In this document: positions 1-8,224 of the stretch, piece by piece
Numbering within the stretch: the first letter of the stretch is position 1
Layout: each line of letters starts with the position of its first letter
Origin: Verrucomicrobium sp. BvORR106
GTDB lineage: Bacteria > Verrucomicrobiota > Verrucomicrobiia > Verrucomicrobiales > Verrucomicrobiaceae
DNA length: 64,000 nt
Direction of reading: 5' to 3'
NCBI RefSeq assembly: GCF_000739655.1
Contig: NZ_BATR01000181.1
Coordinates: 62,001-126,000, forward strand
Position numbers and translations under genes: made by a program
Notes under the pieces: model-generated
The model's database searches: none
What the model was told of the DNA's origin: nothing
What the model saw: the letters and a program-made list of their open reading frames with translations, nothing else

Positions 1-95
1 CGTCGGGGGATCATGGCAGACATGCTAGCATGAGACCCGACGCCTTCGCAAAACTTCAAAATTCAAACCTCAAACTTCGCCCCCACGGGCGGAGG

Positions 96-1040
96 TCACT
101 GAGTCGGCATCTTCTTGCGGTTCACGAAGTAGGCCCAAGCGATGAATGCCGCCCCAATCAGAATCATGAACGTGGAATAGAACTGCCCCTTGGTGATGCC
201 CATGATGAGGCTGGAGTCTGGCTCCCGGAAGTTCTCACAAACGATGCGGGCCACCGCGTAGAGGATGAAGAAGATGCCGGTCAGCACGCCGAAGGGAAGA
301 TTCTTCACCCGGGTGCGGATCAGGAACAGCACCGTGAAGAGGAAAGCACCTTCTGCGAAACCTTCATACAACTGGGATGGGTGGACCGGATGCAGGGCGG
401 CTTCCAGCTTTTGCATCCCATCGGGCACCTGCTTCACCAGGGCGATGATGTCCGGGCTGTGCTGGGGAAACACGTCTCCCGGAGCCTGGATGCCCCAGTC
501 GGAGGGGCGGATGTCCATCTGATGAAGCTCGGTGGGGAATTTCATGGCCCAGGCCACGTCCGTGGGCCGACCGTAGAGCTCGCCGTTGATGAAGTTCGCG
601 ATGCGGCCGAACAGGATACCCAGCGGAGCACCGACCACGAGGTTGTCCCCCAGGCCGGTCCAGGAGATCTTGTGTCGCCACGACCAGTAGAGGGTGAACA
701 AAGCCAGTCCCGCAATGCCACCATGGCTGGCCATGCCGCCGTCCCACAGCTTGAAAATGATCAGGGGGTTGCGGATGAACTCGCCGAAATTGTAGAGCAG
801 CATGTACCCCAGACGCCCCCCCAGCACGACGCCGAACAGCGCCGCATAGGTGATGAAGTCCCCCACCTGCTCCGCCTTCAGCTTCCCATACCCCCGGCGG
901 ACCAGCCGCACCATCACCAGGTAGCAGCAGTAGAACCCCAGCACGTACGCCAGCCCGTACCAATGGATGGCCAGGCTCTTGCTGAAGCGGATGACTTCTG
1001 GATTAAGATCGTGAAGGTAGTAGGCGAGCGTCGCGGGCAT
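96..1040 (-). CDS. lgt: Prolipoprotein diacylglyceryl transferase
   Basis: Lgt moves the diacylglyceryl group of phosphatidylglycerol onto the lipobox cysteine of prolipoproteins in the inner membrane. The 314-aa product has several hydrophobic helices, the Lgt signature around GRIANFINGELYGR (about residues 145-158) with its essential Arg and Asn, a GGMASHGG loop, and HPSQLYE near residue 220. The frame could extend to position 1100, but the ATG at 1040 gives the usual Lgt N-terminus (MPATLAYYLHD). The gene lies downstream of the NDH-2 fusion on the same strand. Several proteins in this window (the ApbE protein, the 15.8-kb protein, the S11 peptidase) carry lipobox-like signals and would be substrates. 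Confidence 0.96.
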   Translation of the reverse strand: MPATLAYYLHDLNPEVIRFSKSLAIHWYGLAYVLGFYCCYLVMVRLVRRGYGKLKAEQVGDFITYAALFGVVLGGRLGYMLLYNFGEFIRNPLIIFKLWDGGMASHGGIAGLALFTLYWSWRHKISWTGLGDNLVVGAPLGILFGRIANFINGELYGRPTDVAWAMKFPTELHQMDIRPSDWGIQAPGDVFPQHSPDIIALVKQVPDGMQKLEAALHPVHPSQLYEGFAEGAFLFTVLFLIRTRVKNLPFGVLTGIFFILYAVARIVCENFREPDSSLIMGITKGQFYSTFMILIGAAFIAWAYFVNRKKMPTQ

Positions 1041-1067
1041 TCGGAAAGCGGTTGAAACAAACGCCGG

Positions 1068-1084
1068 GCCGGGTGCAGCCCGGC
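1068..1084 (-). terminator. Possible terminator hairpin after the NDH-2 fusion gene
   Basis: A perfect 6-bp GC stem (1068-1073 with 1079-1084) and 5-nt loop lie between the NDH-2 stop and the lgt start. On the minus strand a T-rich but interrupted tract (GTTTGTTT) follows. It may attenuate rather than end transcription into lgt. The weak T-tract keeps confidence low. Confidence 0.3.
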
Positions 1085-1129
1085 TTAGGCGGTCAGACAC
1101 CCATTAGTCACCCAGCCGGGGAAGGCAAG

Positions 1130-3196
1130 CTACATCGCAGGCACGGCCGCCAGCTCCTCCGGGGATGGGGCGGCCTCGGTGGGAGCGGTGAGCAGGTCAT
1201 AGAGGGTGAGCATACCCACCAGCTTCTGATCCGCATCACACACCACGGCCTTGCTCGCCCCCGTGCGAATCATGAGCTCAAACACTTCCGGCAGCGGCAT
1301 GTGAGTGGCGATCACCATGGCCCGCTTGATCGGCAGATCCTTCACGAGCGTGCCCGGATCCATGGCATTGTGCTTCAGCCATTCGTAGCAGTCGGCCCGG
1401 CGCAACAGCCCACGCACCCGTCCCTCCGCATCCAGCACCGGATAGGTGCTGTGCCGCTCCCGGTGAAAGAGGTCCAACGCTTTGTCCAGGCGATCATCCT
1501 CATTCAGGGAGGCCAGCTGACGCACCATCAGATCCCCGGCCGTGCCGCTGCGTGCCCGCTGGGGCAGCTTGGCCATGACGTGCTCAATCTCCTGCGCACT
1601 GTCATAGGTCTCTGCCGTGCGGCGGAAGAGCGTGCTGAGGGAGCCGATCGAACTGACCAGCTTCTGGAAGGTGCGTTCATCAATGGCCACCAGCGTGCTC
1701 GGTTCCTTGGCCGTCGCCGTGTAGCGCCAGATGTGATCTTCCAACAAGGCCCGCTCGCCAAAGTGATCACCCGCCACCGCAGACTTCACGACCTCGCCAT
1801 TCTCATCGGTGATGTCCACCCTCCCATTCTTCACCGCGTAAAAGGAGAAGGCCGGTTCTCCCCGATGGAACAAGGGGTCCCCGGTCTCCAGGTGCATTTC
1901 CTCCATGGGCGAGGAGTACTGCGGAGTGAGAAGGTTGATATCGCGCGGGAAGAAGAGGTCAAAGGTCCACTCCGACATCACCCTGAGCTTGCGATCCAGC
2001 CCTGGGAGTTTCATCAGATAGATGGTCCGCCACATGAACCAGGCAATGATTCCGGAGAAGTGCCAGCCGAAAATCTCCGCCACCGCCTTCTGGTGACCAA
2101 TGGAAGCCAGTTCCCCCAGCCCAGTAAAAGCGAACGGGGTGAGCGCCCGCCCTTGCAGGCTGGCCACGATGTTGTCCCCTACCAAAAGGCCCTGACGATA
2201 GGCAAACTGTGCCGTCTCCGGGCACTTGCCGCCGCCGGCTTTGGGGAAGGAGGCGCAATCTCCCGCTGCCCACACATGCGTTTTCCCCTTCACCTGGCCG
2301 GTGGCCTCCACCACGACATGGCCTTTTTCCAGAGGCAGGTCCCCCGTTGCCCCGAGGGCCAGAATCTGCGGGTGAGGGGCATTCCCCACGGTGCAGACCA
2401 CCGTGTAGGCATCTATCTTCCTCCCATCGTCCAAGATGACCGTGCGCGCCGTGGCCGCCTTCACCCGGGCTTTGAAGAGGATCTTCACCCCCATGTTCTG
2501 GAGCTGGGTGCCGGTGTAGTCCGCCAGCTTCGCCGAGAGCATGGGCAACACTTTCTCCCCGCTGTGCACCAGCGTGACACTGTAGTCCTCTGGCGTTACC
2601 TGCTCATAAAACCGGCACATGGAGCGCAGCAGGTCGATCATCTGTCCGGCCGTCTCCACCCCAGAATATCCGCCACCCACCACAATAAAGCTCAGCAGTC
2701 GGCGGCGTACTGCGGCATCCGAGATCAAGTTGGCCTCCTCCATCCGGCTGATGATGGTCGCCCGCAGCTTCATGGCATCACCACAGTTCCGCACCAGATA
2801 AGCGTGCTCGCTCATCCCGGGGATGCGAGACAGATCCACCTCCGCCCCCAGGGAAAAGACAATGTGGTCAAACGTGAACTCCACCGTGCCGGCGGTGACG
2901 CCACCGTCCAAGGTGAGCCGTTTTCCCGCCAGATTCACGGATTTCACCAGGCCACGGAAGACATCGGCTCCCTTGCAGATGAGGCGGATGGGGTTCACCA
3001 CGTGCCGGGGGGCCAGCGAGCCACCCACCACCTCAGGCAGCATCGGCTGGAAGACCATGTGGTTCTCCCGTGCGATGACTCCCACGGTTTTACCCGTCCC
3101 CTTTAGCTTTTTGACGAGCCGCTGGGCGCAGTACACCCCCGCGAAGCCGCCGCCAAGAATCAGAACGTCATAGTGCCGTGGGGTAGGAGAACTCAT
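1130..3196 (-). CDS. Type II NADH dehydrogenase-like flavoprotein fused to cNMP-binding and CBS domains
   Basis: This 688-aa protein begins with a pyridine-nucleotide-disulphide oxidoreductase module of NDH-2 type: FAD motif GGGFAGVY near residue 15, NAD motif VVGGGYSGVE near 170, and the second FAD motif AAGDCA near 310. NDH-2 enzymes oxidise NADH and reduce quinone at the membrane without pumping protons. After about residue 420 comes a CRP-like cyclic-nucleotide-binding fold with a phosphate-binding-cassette-like stretch (FGERALL, then WRYTATA), and after about 550 a pair of CBS domains. One uninterrupted frame covers all three, so this is a real fusion. It suggests an NADH dehydrogenase tuned by nucleotide ligands. 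The ATG at 3196 directly precedes the FAD motif. Confidence 0.9.
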   Translation of the reverse strand: MSSPTPRHYDVLILGGGFAGVYCAQRLVKKLKGTGKTVGVIARENHMVFQPMLPEVVGGSLAPRHVVNPIRLICKGADVFRGLVKSVNLAGKRLTLDGGVTAGTVEFTFDHIVFSLGAEVDLSRIPGMSEHAYLVRNCGDAMKLRATIISRMEEANLISDAAVRRRLLSFIVVGGGYSGVETAGQMIDLLRSMCRFYEQVTPEDYSVTLVHSGEKVLPMLSAKLADYTGTQLQNMGVKILFKARVKAATARTVILDDGRKIDAYTVVCTVGNAPHPQILALGATGDLPLEKGHVVVEATGQVKGKTHVWAAGDCASFPKAGGGKCPETAQFAYRQGLLVGDNIVASLQGRALTPFAFTGLGELASIGHQKAVAEIFGWHFSGIIAWFMWRTIYLMKLPGLDRKLRVMSEWTFDLFFPRDINLLTPQYSSPMEEMHLETGDPLFHRGEPAFSFYAVKNGRVDITDENGEVVKSAVAGDHFGERALLEDHIWRYTATAKEPSTLVAIDERTFQKLVSSIGSLSTLFRRTAETYDSAQEIEHVMAKLPQRARSGTAGDLMVRQLASLNEDDRLDKALDLFHRERHSTYPVLDAEGRVRGLLRRADCYEWLKHNAMDPGTLVKDLPIKRAMVIATHMPLPEVFELMIRTGASKAVVCDADQKLVGMLTLYDLLTAPTEAAPSPEELAAVPAM

Positions 3197-3305
3197 GCGC
3201 AGAACACGATAGCAAGAAAGGGGGCAAGGCGAGTGATGTTTTTGTCGCGTTGGGATGCGGCGGTGCCTTCCCCCCGCTCCTTAACATACGGGTGCCGGGG
3301 ACGGC

Positions 3306-4256
3306 TCACGCTGCCACAACCATGCCAATCACTCCCGCCACGGCGATGACCGCGCCGAGGACGCCGCGCCATCCAGGACGATCCTGCTCTAACCAATAAG
3401 AAAGGGGCATCACCAACAACGGGGTCGTGGCAGTGATGGACAGCACCACTCCGCTGCGCAACTCACCCAGCGCCCACTGAAAACAACTGACTCCACCAAT
3501 GGGGCCGCAGCTGGCGGCGGCAAAAAGCCAGAGCCACACGGTCCATTTTCTAACCTTGTTTGCACCTCGAATAAATTTTTGTTCATCTTCCCCTTTTCGC
3601 GCACCTAGCCAAGTGGGTAGTTTCATCGAGAAGTACCAGGTCAGCATGGCAAAGCCCATCCCGGGCAGCACCCGTAGAAAAGCCTGCCCAATGCCGGTGA
3701 TGACCAAACCTTCATGCACGGCTTCTGCTTGTGCCAAGCGACTTAACGCAGCCCCAAAACCCTGCCCGCATCCCGCCAACAAAGCCGACAATACGCCCCA
3801 ACGCACGGCTGAAGCATGCCCCGCACCGCGCAATGCTGGAGGCAATCTGAGCCCCGCGCTCAAGGCCACGGCCACTCCACATAAAATAACCACTCCCATC
3901 AAGGCCTGTTGCCGCGTCAGAAAAGTACCAACCAGCCAAATATCCCCTATGGTTCCGAACAACGGGGCACTGCACAAATACAGGAGCAGGGTAAGGCGAG
4001 CCCCCAGTCTCGGATAGGCAAGAAAAAGCGCGACATCACCCACCCCAAATCCTACAACGCCACTGTAGAACAATCGTTGCGCCGTACCCGTAGTGAGATC
4101 CACCGGACCTGTCCAACCCGCCAAACATCCCAATGCCAAGGTCGCCAGCAACAGCCTCAGGGCGTTGGCTTTCAGCGGCCCCAGACCCACTGCGGCCCGC
4201 TGCCCGCATATGCCTGAACCGGCAAACAAGAAGGCGGTAAGGATGGCGGGGAGCAT
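3306..4256 (-). CDS. DMT/EamA-family permease
   Basis: A 316-aa, very hydrophobic protein with about ten predicted transmembrane helices, starting LPAILTAFLFAGSG. The size, the 10-TM layout and the C-terminal half (GALGELRSG-like turn, a helix ending before the LEQDRPGWRG loop, then a final GAVIAVAGVIGM helix) fit the EamA drug/metabolite transporter superfamily. A charged cytoplasmic loop (GARKGEDEQKF) separates the halves. ATG 4256 begins at the first helix; an upstream in-frame start at 4292 would add 12 residues. The substrate cannot be told from sequence, and the neighbours give no clue. Confidence 0.78.
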   Translation of the reverse strand: MLPAILTAFLFAGSGICGQRAAVGLGPLKANALRLLLATLALGCLAGWTGPVDLTTGTAQRLFYSGVVGFGVGDVALFLAYPRLGARLTLLLYLCSAPLFGTIGDIWLVGTFLTRQQALMGVVILCGVAVALSAGLRLPPALRGAGHASAVRWGVLSALLAGCGQGFGAALSRLAQAEAVHEGLVITGIGQAFLRVLPGMGFAMLTWYFSMKLPTWLGARKGEDEQKFIRGANKVRKWTVWLWLFAAASCGPIGGVSCFQWALGELRSGVVLSITATTPLLVMPLSYWLEQDRPGWRGVLGAVIAVAGVIGMVVAA

Positions 4257-4366
4257 GTGCCCATGCGTTAGCAGTGACGCGGGCACAAGCAAGCTGCATC
4301 ACCCCTCCCCTCTCATGGGCAGAAAGGCCCTGCCATTTTCTCCGACCGGACCTCGCTCGGCCTAAT

Positions 4367-4433
4367 CCAGTTTTTCCGTCCACTACTCCACCACCCTAAT
4401 GCATGATAGGTTTGATCCACCCAGTTTTTCCGT
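4367..4433. repeat. Pair of 13-bp direct repeats upstream of the class IV aminotransferase
   Basis: CCAGTTTTTCCGT occurs at 4367-4379 and again at 4421-4433, 54 bp apart or close to five helical turns. Both copies are in the short intergenic space between the divergent permease and aminotransferase genes, so they could be paired operator half-sites. There is no other evidence for a regulator. Confidence 0.35.
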
Positions 4434-4465
4434 GAACGATGGTTTCGTGCTCCAGTCATAATTTC

Positions 4466-5326
4466 ATGAAGTCATCTGCTGAACCTCTTGTTTGGATTCG
4501 AGGCAAGGTGGTGCCGCAAAGCGAAGCTCGCGTGTCGCCACAGGATCAAGGGTTCTCAGTGGGTGACGGCGTGTTTGAAACCCTAAAGGCCTATAAGGGA
4601 AAACCTTTTTCCCTGATGCGTCATTGGAATAGGCTGGTGAATTCCTGCCAAAAAATATACGTCCAATCTCCTGTTTTCATCGCATTTAAAGACATGATCG
4701 AGCAAACCATCGCTGCCAACCATCTGGAGGATACGGATGCACGTGTGCGTGTGACCGTGACCGCAGGTGAAGGGTCGATGGGAGCGCCGCGAGGCTCAGT
4801 GGAGCCCACGGTGATCTGCACTGCCACACCTGCGGTGGAACGTGCGGTAGCCGAGCGTGTCGCCATCGTCCCCTGGACCCGCAACGAACGCGGAGCACTG
4901 GCCGGGGTGAAATCCACCTCATACGGCGAGAATGTTATCGCCCTGAACCACGCCCGCGCCCACGGAGCGGGCGAACCCATTTTTGCGAACACGGCTGGTC
5001 ATCTTTGCGAAGGGGCCACGACGAATGTTTTTCTCGTTCGCCAGGGCAGCTTGCACACGCCACCACTGAGCTCTGGGTGCCTCCCCGGCATCACCCGTGA
5101 ACTGGTGCTGGAGCTCTGCCGGGAGCACCACATCCCCGTGTTTGAAGACAACCTTCCCGTCTCCGCCCTGCGCGAGGCAGACGAAGCATTTTTGACGTCA
5201 TCCATCCGCGAAATCCATACCATTTCGCATGTGGACGACATTCCCCTTTCCCTATGCCCTGGCCCAAAAAGCCTCCAATTGAGGGGCTTGTTCAGGAAGC
5301 TCATCAGCGCTCACACTGACCCGTGA
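4466..5326 (+). CDS. Class IV PLP aminotransferase (aminodeoxychorismate lyase / branched-chain aminotransferase type)
   Basis: The 286-aa protein has the fold-type IV layout: SVGDGVFETL near residue 31, the PLP lysine in GVKSTSYGENVIALNHA (Lys149), and the conserved Glu in the CEGATTNVF motif (Glu182), followed by LPGITRELVLEL. The length and VGDGVFET motif fit PabC (4-amino-4-deoxychorismate lyase, folate pathway), D-amino-acid and branched-chain aminotransferases; the sequence alone does not settle which. The frame opens at 4439, but the ATG at 4466 (MKSSAEPLVW) gives the usual short N-terminus. The gene stands alone and no pabA/pabB is nearby. Confidence 0.85.
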   Translation: MKSSAEPLVWIRGKVVPQSEARVSPQDQGFSVGDGVFETLKAYKGKPFSLMRHWNRLVNSCQKIYVQSPVFIAFKDMIEQTIAANHLEDTDARVRVTVTAGEGSMGAPRGSVEPTVICTATPAVERAVAERVAIVPWTRNERGALAGVKSTSYGENVIALNHARAHGAGEPIFANTAGHLCEGATTNVFLVRQGSLHTPPLSSGCLPGITRELVLELCREHHIPVFEDNLPVSALREADEAFLTSSIREIHTISHVDDIPLSLCPGPKSLQLRGLFRKLISAHTDP

Positions 5327-5420
5327 AACGCTCGTTCCAAAAACAGGCCCATCTGCCAAACCAAGGCATTGTGGAGAACCCCAGTAAAACAACCAAGAAC
5401 CCCTAACCCACCAACTAACT

Positions 5421-5882
5421 ATGGCCAAAGATCCAAACAACCGTAACATCACCCGGATTGAAAACACCGGTGGTGAAGGCAAGCGCCCCGTGCGCGGCTT
5501 CGAAGTCCGCATCTATCGTCGCGGACAACGCTTCAACCAGTTCTTCTCTGACTCCGCCCATGGCGGCAAGAAGGGCGCCCTGGAGCAGGCTCGCACCGTT
5601 CGCGACAAGATGGAGAAGAAACTCAAGCCCTATACCCGTCGTGAGCTCGCGGAAAAAATCTCCGCCCGCAACACCTCCGGCTACCGTGGCGTCCGCCTCC
5701 GCAAGACCATCGTGACCAAAGACGACAAGAAGTATGTCTATGAGCACGTGGAGGCTTCCTGGAGCCCGGAACCCGGCAAAGTGGTGAAAAAGTCCTTCTC
5801 CGTCGCCAAGCTCGGCCTCGACAAGGCCTGGGAACTTGCCGTCGAATGCCGTAAAAAGGCAGTCTCCAAGATCAAAGGCTAA
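5421..5882 (+). CDS. AP2-domain-like DNA-binding protein
   Basis: This 153-aa, very basic protein (many Lys/Arg) contains NTSGYRGVRLRK followed by WSPEPGKVVKKSFSVAKLG and a helix DKAWELAVECRKKA at residues 83-150. That order (YRGVR strand, Trp-containing strand, strand with basic residues, amphipathic helix) matches the AP2/ERF DNA-binding domain known from plants and from bacterial and phage homing endonucleases. Residues 25-70 (GFEVRIYRRGQRFNQFFSD, then a helix) look like a second, degenerate repeat of the same fold. There is no nuclease motif, so a stand-alone DNA-binding or nucleoid-associated role is more likely than a mobile element. It is monocistronic, with a structured 3' region. Confidence 0.7.
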   Translation: MAKDPNNRNITRIENTGGEGKRPVRGFEVRIYRRGQRFNQFFSDSAHGGKKGALEQARTVRDKMEKKLKPYTRRELAEKISARNTSGYRGVRLRKTIVTKDDKKYVYEHVEASWSPEPGKVVKKSFSVAKLGLDKAWELAVECRKKAVSKIKG

Positions 5883-5891
5883 CCTGCTGCG

Positions 5892-5998
5892 GGCCAGCGC
5901 CTGCGTGCTGGCCTGCCGTGAGTGATCCAGCCGCGATCTGATCGCTGGGATTCCCTCCAAACGCCCTGTGCAAGGGCACCCCCATTGGGGGGAATCCC
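5892..5998 (+). other. Structured 3' region after the AP2-like gene
   Basis: Three perfect inverted repeats follow the AP2 stop codon: 5892-5898 with 5907-5913 (7 bp); 5947-5955 with 5990-5998 (9 bp); and, nested inside the second, 5963-5967 with 5973-5977. None is followed by a T-run. The nested arrangement suggests a folded 3' UTR or a small RNA ending at the terminator at 6041-6089. Confidence 0.35.
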
Positions 5999-6040
5999 GC
6001 ATTCAAACAGAAATCTCTCCAGGCACCTGTCCTGAAGCAA

Positions 6041-6089
6041 ACCCCATCCTCCTCCGCCGCCATCGAGCGACGTCTGGAATGGGGTTTTT
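6041..6089 (+). terminator. Possible rho-independent terminator
   Basis: ACCCCAT at 6041-6047 pairs with ATGGGGT at 6079-6085, and the right arm runs into a short T-run. The loop is long (31 nt), so the hairpin is imperfect. It lies about 160 bp after the AP2-like gene and before the end of the oppositely oriented DUF167 gene. Confidence 0.4.
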
Positions 6090-6145
6090 CATTTTTGGGA
6101 GCCCCCCAACACATCGCTCGGCTTCAGCCCGGCCAGATATAGCGC

Positions 6146-6424
6146 CTACACCTCCTGAAGCCTCTCCTGAGCCGTTGCAGGCACCTGCAGGAGTTTGGTA
6201 CGACTGGTATCCCCTCGCAACAAGCTAACCTCGCCCTTCGCGCAACCCAGCCACTCTGCCAGGAAACGGACCAGCTCCTTGTTGGCCTTCCCTTCCAGCG
6301 CTGGAGCCGCCAGTTTGACCAGCAACACGCGCCTCCCCTGCTCGTCCGCTCCCCAGCCAATGATCTCACTGCGCCGCGCATTTGGCGTCACCTTGCATGC
6401 CACATTCACTGAGTCATCTCCCAT
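6146..6424 (-). CDS. DUF167/YggU-family protein
   Basis: A 92-aa protein that matches the small DUF167 (YggU) family throughout: VACKVTPNARRSEI at the N-terminus, then LVKLAAPALEGKANKELVRFLAE, then the C-terminal GDTSRTKLL. The family is widespread and has a known fold, but its function is not firmly established. The reading frame continues upstream to 6925, where it would overlap the DUF1080 gene; the conserved family sequence begins at the ATG at 6424, so that start is used. In many bacteria this gene neighbours yggS; here yggS is about 57 kb away. Confidence 0.88.
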   Translation of the reverse strand: MGDDSVNVACKVTPNARRSEIIGWGADEQGRRVLLVKLAAPALEGKANKELVRFLAEWLGCAKGEVSLLRGDTSRTKLLQVPATAQERLQEV

Positions 6425-6537
6425 CGGAGGCTGACAGTAGAACGGCCTCCCCCAAGTCTCCAGACCGAATATCGCGCTGAAAGACTGGCCCCGATGAATG
6501 AGCGGCCGATCCGCACTCGGCCACCACTTCTTTCCCC

Positions 6538-6576
6538 ATCTTGTAAATCCTTCAAAAATCTTGTTAATCCTGTCTC
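6538..6576 (+). repeat. Dispersed 39-bp repeat, copy 1
   Basis: A 39-bp element built from two similar halves (ATCTTGTAAATCCTT, then ATCTTGTTAATCCTG). Near-identical copies lie at 12664-12702 and 16749-16787 in the same orientation. This copy is intergenic, between DUF167 and DUF1080. It differs from copy 2 at one base. Confidence 0.8.
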
Positions 6577-6650
6577 CAGTTGCACCCAGCCACGCCTGTC
6601 TCACCGAATTTGGGTGACAACCACCAGCGCTCGTGCAAAATCCGCGTCCG

Positions 6651-7292
6651 ATGAAAACCACGTTTCTCACCCTCCTCAGCGTCGTCGCCATGAGCGCCGT
6701 CGCCCTCGCCGAAGACGGCTGGACCAGCATGTTCAACGGCAAGGACCTCTCCGGCTGGAAGTCCAACGAAGAAGTCCCCGGCTCCTTCACCGTGGAAGAC
6801 GGCAAGCTCAAGGTCTCCGGTGGCCGCGCCCACATCTTCTTCGTCGGTGCCGATGGCAACGCCAAGTTCAAGAACTTCGAGTTCAAGGCCAAGTTCATGA
6901 CCACCCCCGGTGCCAACGGTGGCATCTACATCCACACCACCTACCAGGACAAAGGCTGGCCTGAAAAAGGCTACGAGTGCCAGGTGAACGCCACCCACAC
7001 CGACCGCAAGAAGACGGGCGGCCTCTACGCCGTGCAGGACGTGCTCGACAACGCCCCCAACAAGGACAACGTCTGGTCGGACTACTACATCAAGGTCGAA
7101 GGCAAGCACATCACGATCAAGATCGACGGCAAAACCACCGTGGACTGGACCCAGCCCGATGACTGGGATCCCGCCAAAACCCTCAAAGGCATGCCCGGCC
7201 GCAGCCTGAGCGAAGGCACCATCGCCATCCAGGGTCACGACCCCAAGAGCGTCGCCTTCTACAAGGACCTCGAGATCAAGCCCCTCCCCTGA
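6651..7292 (+). CDS. Secreted DUF1080 protein (3-keto-disaccharide hydrolase-like)
   Basis: A 213-aa product with a clear signal peptide (MKTTFLTLLSVVAMSAVALA). The mature part opens with WTSMFNGKDLSGWKS, the hallmark of DUF1080 (3-keto-disaccharide hydrolase domain, a concanavalin-like fold), and has GGIYIHTTYQ near the middle and the C-terminal SLSEGTIAIQGHDPKSVAFYKDLEIKP. DUF1080 proteins are greatly expanded in Planctomycetes and Verrucomicrobia, usually in polysaccharide use. The ATG at 6651 fits the signal peptide better than the upstream start at 6633. A strong terminator follows, and the gene stands alone. Confidence 0.92.
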   Translation: MKTTFLTLLSVVAMSAVALAEDGWTSMFNGKDLSGWKSNEEVPGSFTVEDGKLKVSGGRAHIFFVGADGNAKFKNFEFKAKFMTTPGANGGIYIHTTYQDKGWPEKGYECQVNATHTDRKKTGGLYAVQDVLDNAPNKDNVWSDYYIKVEGKHITIKIDGKTTVDWTQPDDWDPAKTLKGMPGRSLSEGTIAIQGHDPKSVAFYKDLEIKPLP

Positions 7293-7311
7293 TCGATCAT
7301 CGGCTATGAAC

Positions 7312-7344
7312 AAAAAAGGCAGCCCTTACCGGCTGCCTTTTTTA
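7312..7344. terminator. Bidirectional rho-independent terminator
   Basis: A perfect GGCAGCC/GGCTGCC stem (7318-7324 with 7331-7337), 6-nt loop, flanked by A6 on the left and T6 on the right. It lies between the convergent DUF1080 and FkbM genes and can serve both. Confidence 0.92.
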
Positions 7345-7362
7345 TTGCACGTGTCCCGCCGT

Positions 7363-8118
7363 TCACCGCGCCCGTTTCACAAAAATCGCATCCACCTGCC
7401 GCAGCTGATTATCCCGGGTGAGCGAGGCGTTGTAGAAGTTGTGCAGTTCAAAACCCAGCTCGTAGTAGAACTTCAGCGCTTCATCCAGCCGCTTCTGCCC
7501 CTGATAGGTCGGCCGGGTGATGATCTCAGCATAGAGCACCTCGATATTGCCCAGTTCACAGGCTGCCCTGCCACCTGCCATGACCAGATGCTCAGCCCCC
7601 TGCACATCCAACTTGAGCAGATGGATGCGCGGCACTCCCAGCTCGTGCATCGCCGAATCCAGCGTTCGAATCTCCACCGTCATTGTCCGGGCCGTATTCA
7701 GGAGGCCCTCCCCCCAAGTCCTTGCCCCCTCGCCATCCGTGGGCAGAAGGGAGTTTGTCGCCGCATGCGCATTCACATGAAACGTCTGTGGTCCATTCTC
7801 CTCCCCAAGACCGTAGGGAAGCGCCCGCACCCTGGCATCGTCAGCCACCGCGGCCTTCAGCACTTCAAACGAATCATGGAAGGGTTCAAACGAATAAACT
7901 CGGCTGCCTGGCAGCAGTTCGCGAAATGCGTTGGCCATGAGACCGTGATGCCCGCCCACATCAAAGACCACGGGCTCCGCCACGTCCTTCATCAGGCGTT
8001 TGAGCTCCGCCATCGCTGATTTCCCTCCTGCTTCTGTCTTGCGGGCCTTCGCAATGGAGTAGCCAAAGCGACCCGCCAGCGCCTTAATCACAACTTTCAA
8101 CATGCGCTCCCATTGCAT
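7363..8118 (-). CDS. FkbM-family methyltransferase
   Basis: This 251-aa protein has the SAM-dependent FkbM pattern: VVFDVGGHHGLMA (motif I), VYSFEPFHDSFEVL, and LLKLDVQGAEHLVMAGG, with a C-terminal RQVDAIFVKR strand. FkbM methyltransferases O-methylate sugars or polyketides; the substrate here is unknown and no glycan or polyketide genes adjoin. The start is uncertain: ATGs at 8118 and 8103 both precede a plausible N-terminal helix, and the frame opens at 8187. Confidence 0.85.
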   Translation of the reverse strand: MQWERMLKVVIKALAGRFGYSIAKARKTEAGGKSAMAELKRLMKDVAEPVVFDVGGHHGLMANAFRELLPGSRVYSFEPFHDSFEVLKAAVADDARVRALPYGLGEENGPQTFHVNAHAATNSLLPTDGEGARTWGEGLLNTARTMTVEIRTLDSAMHELGVPRIHLLKLDVQGAEHLVMAGGRAACELGNIEVLYAEIITRPTYQGQKRLDEALKFYYELGFELHNFYNASLTRDNQLRQVDAIFVKRAR

Positions 8119-8224
8119 AGGAGTGCCCGCCTTACAACCGGCGGCTGCAAAGCCATCGCTCACGCCTTCGTTGCACCAACTTCCCACGAACCGACCCTCA
8201 AAGGTACTGCCGGGCTCGCCAAGT

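Noticed and set aside
1052-3106. A 684-codon plus-strand open frame over the NDH-2 fusion gene
   Set aside because: It is antisense to a gene with clear flavoprotein, cNMP and CBS motifs, and its composition (His, Arg, Pro rich) is typical of a shadow in GC-rich DNA.
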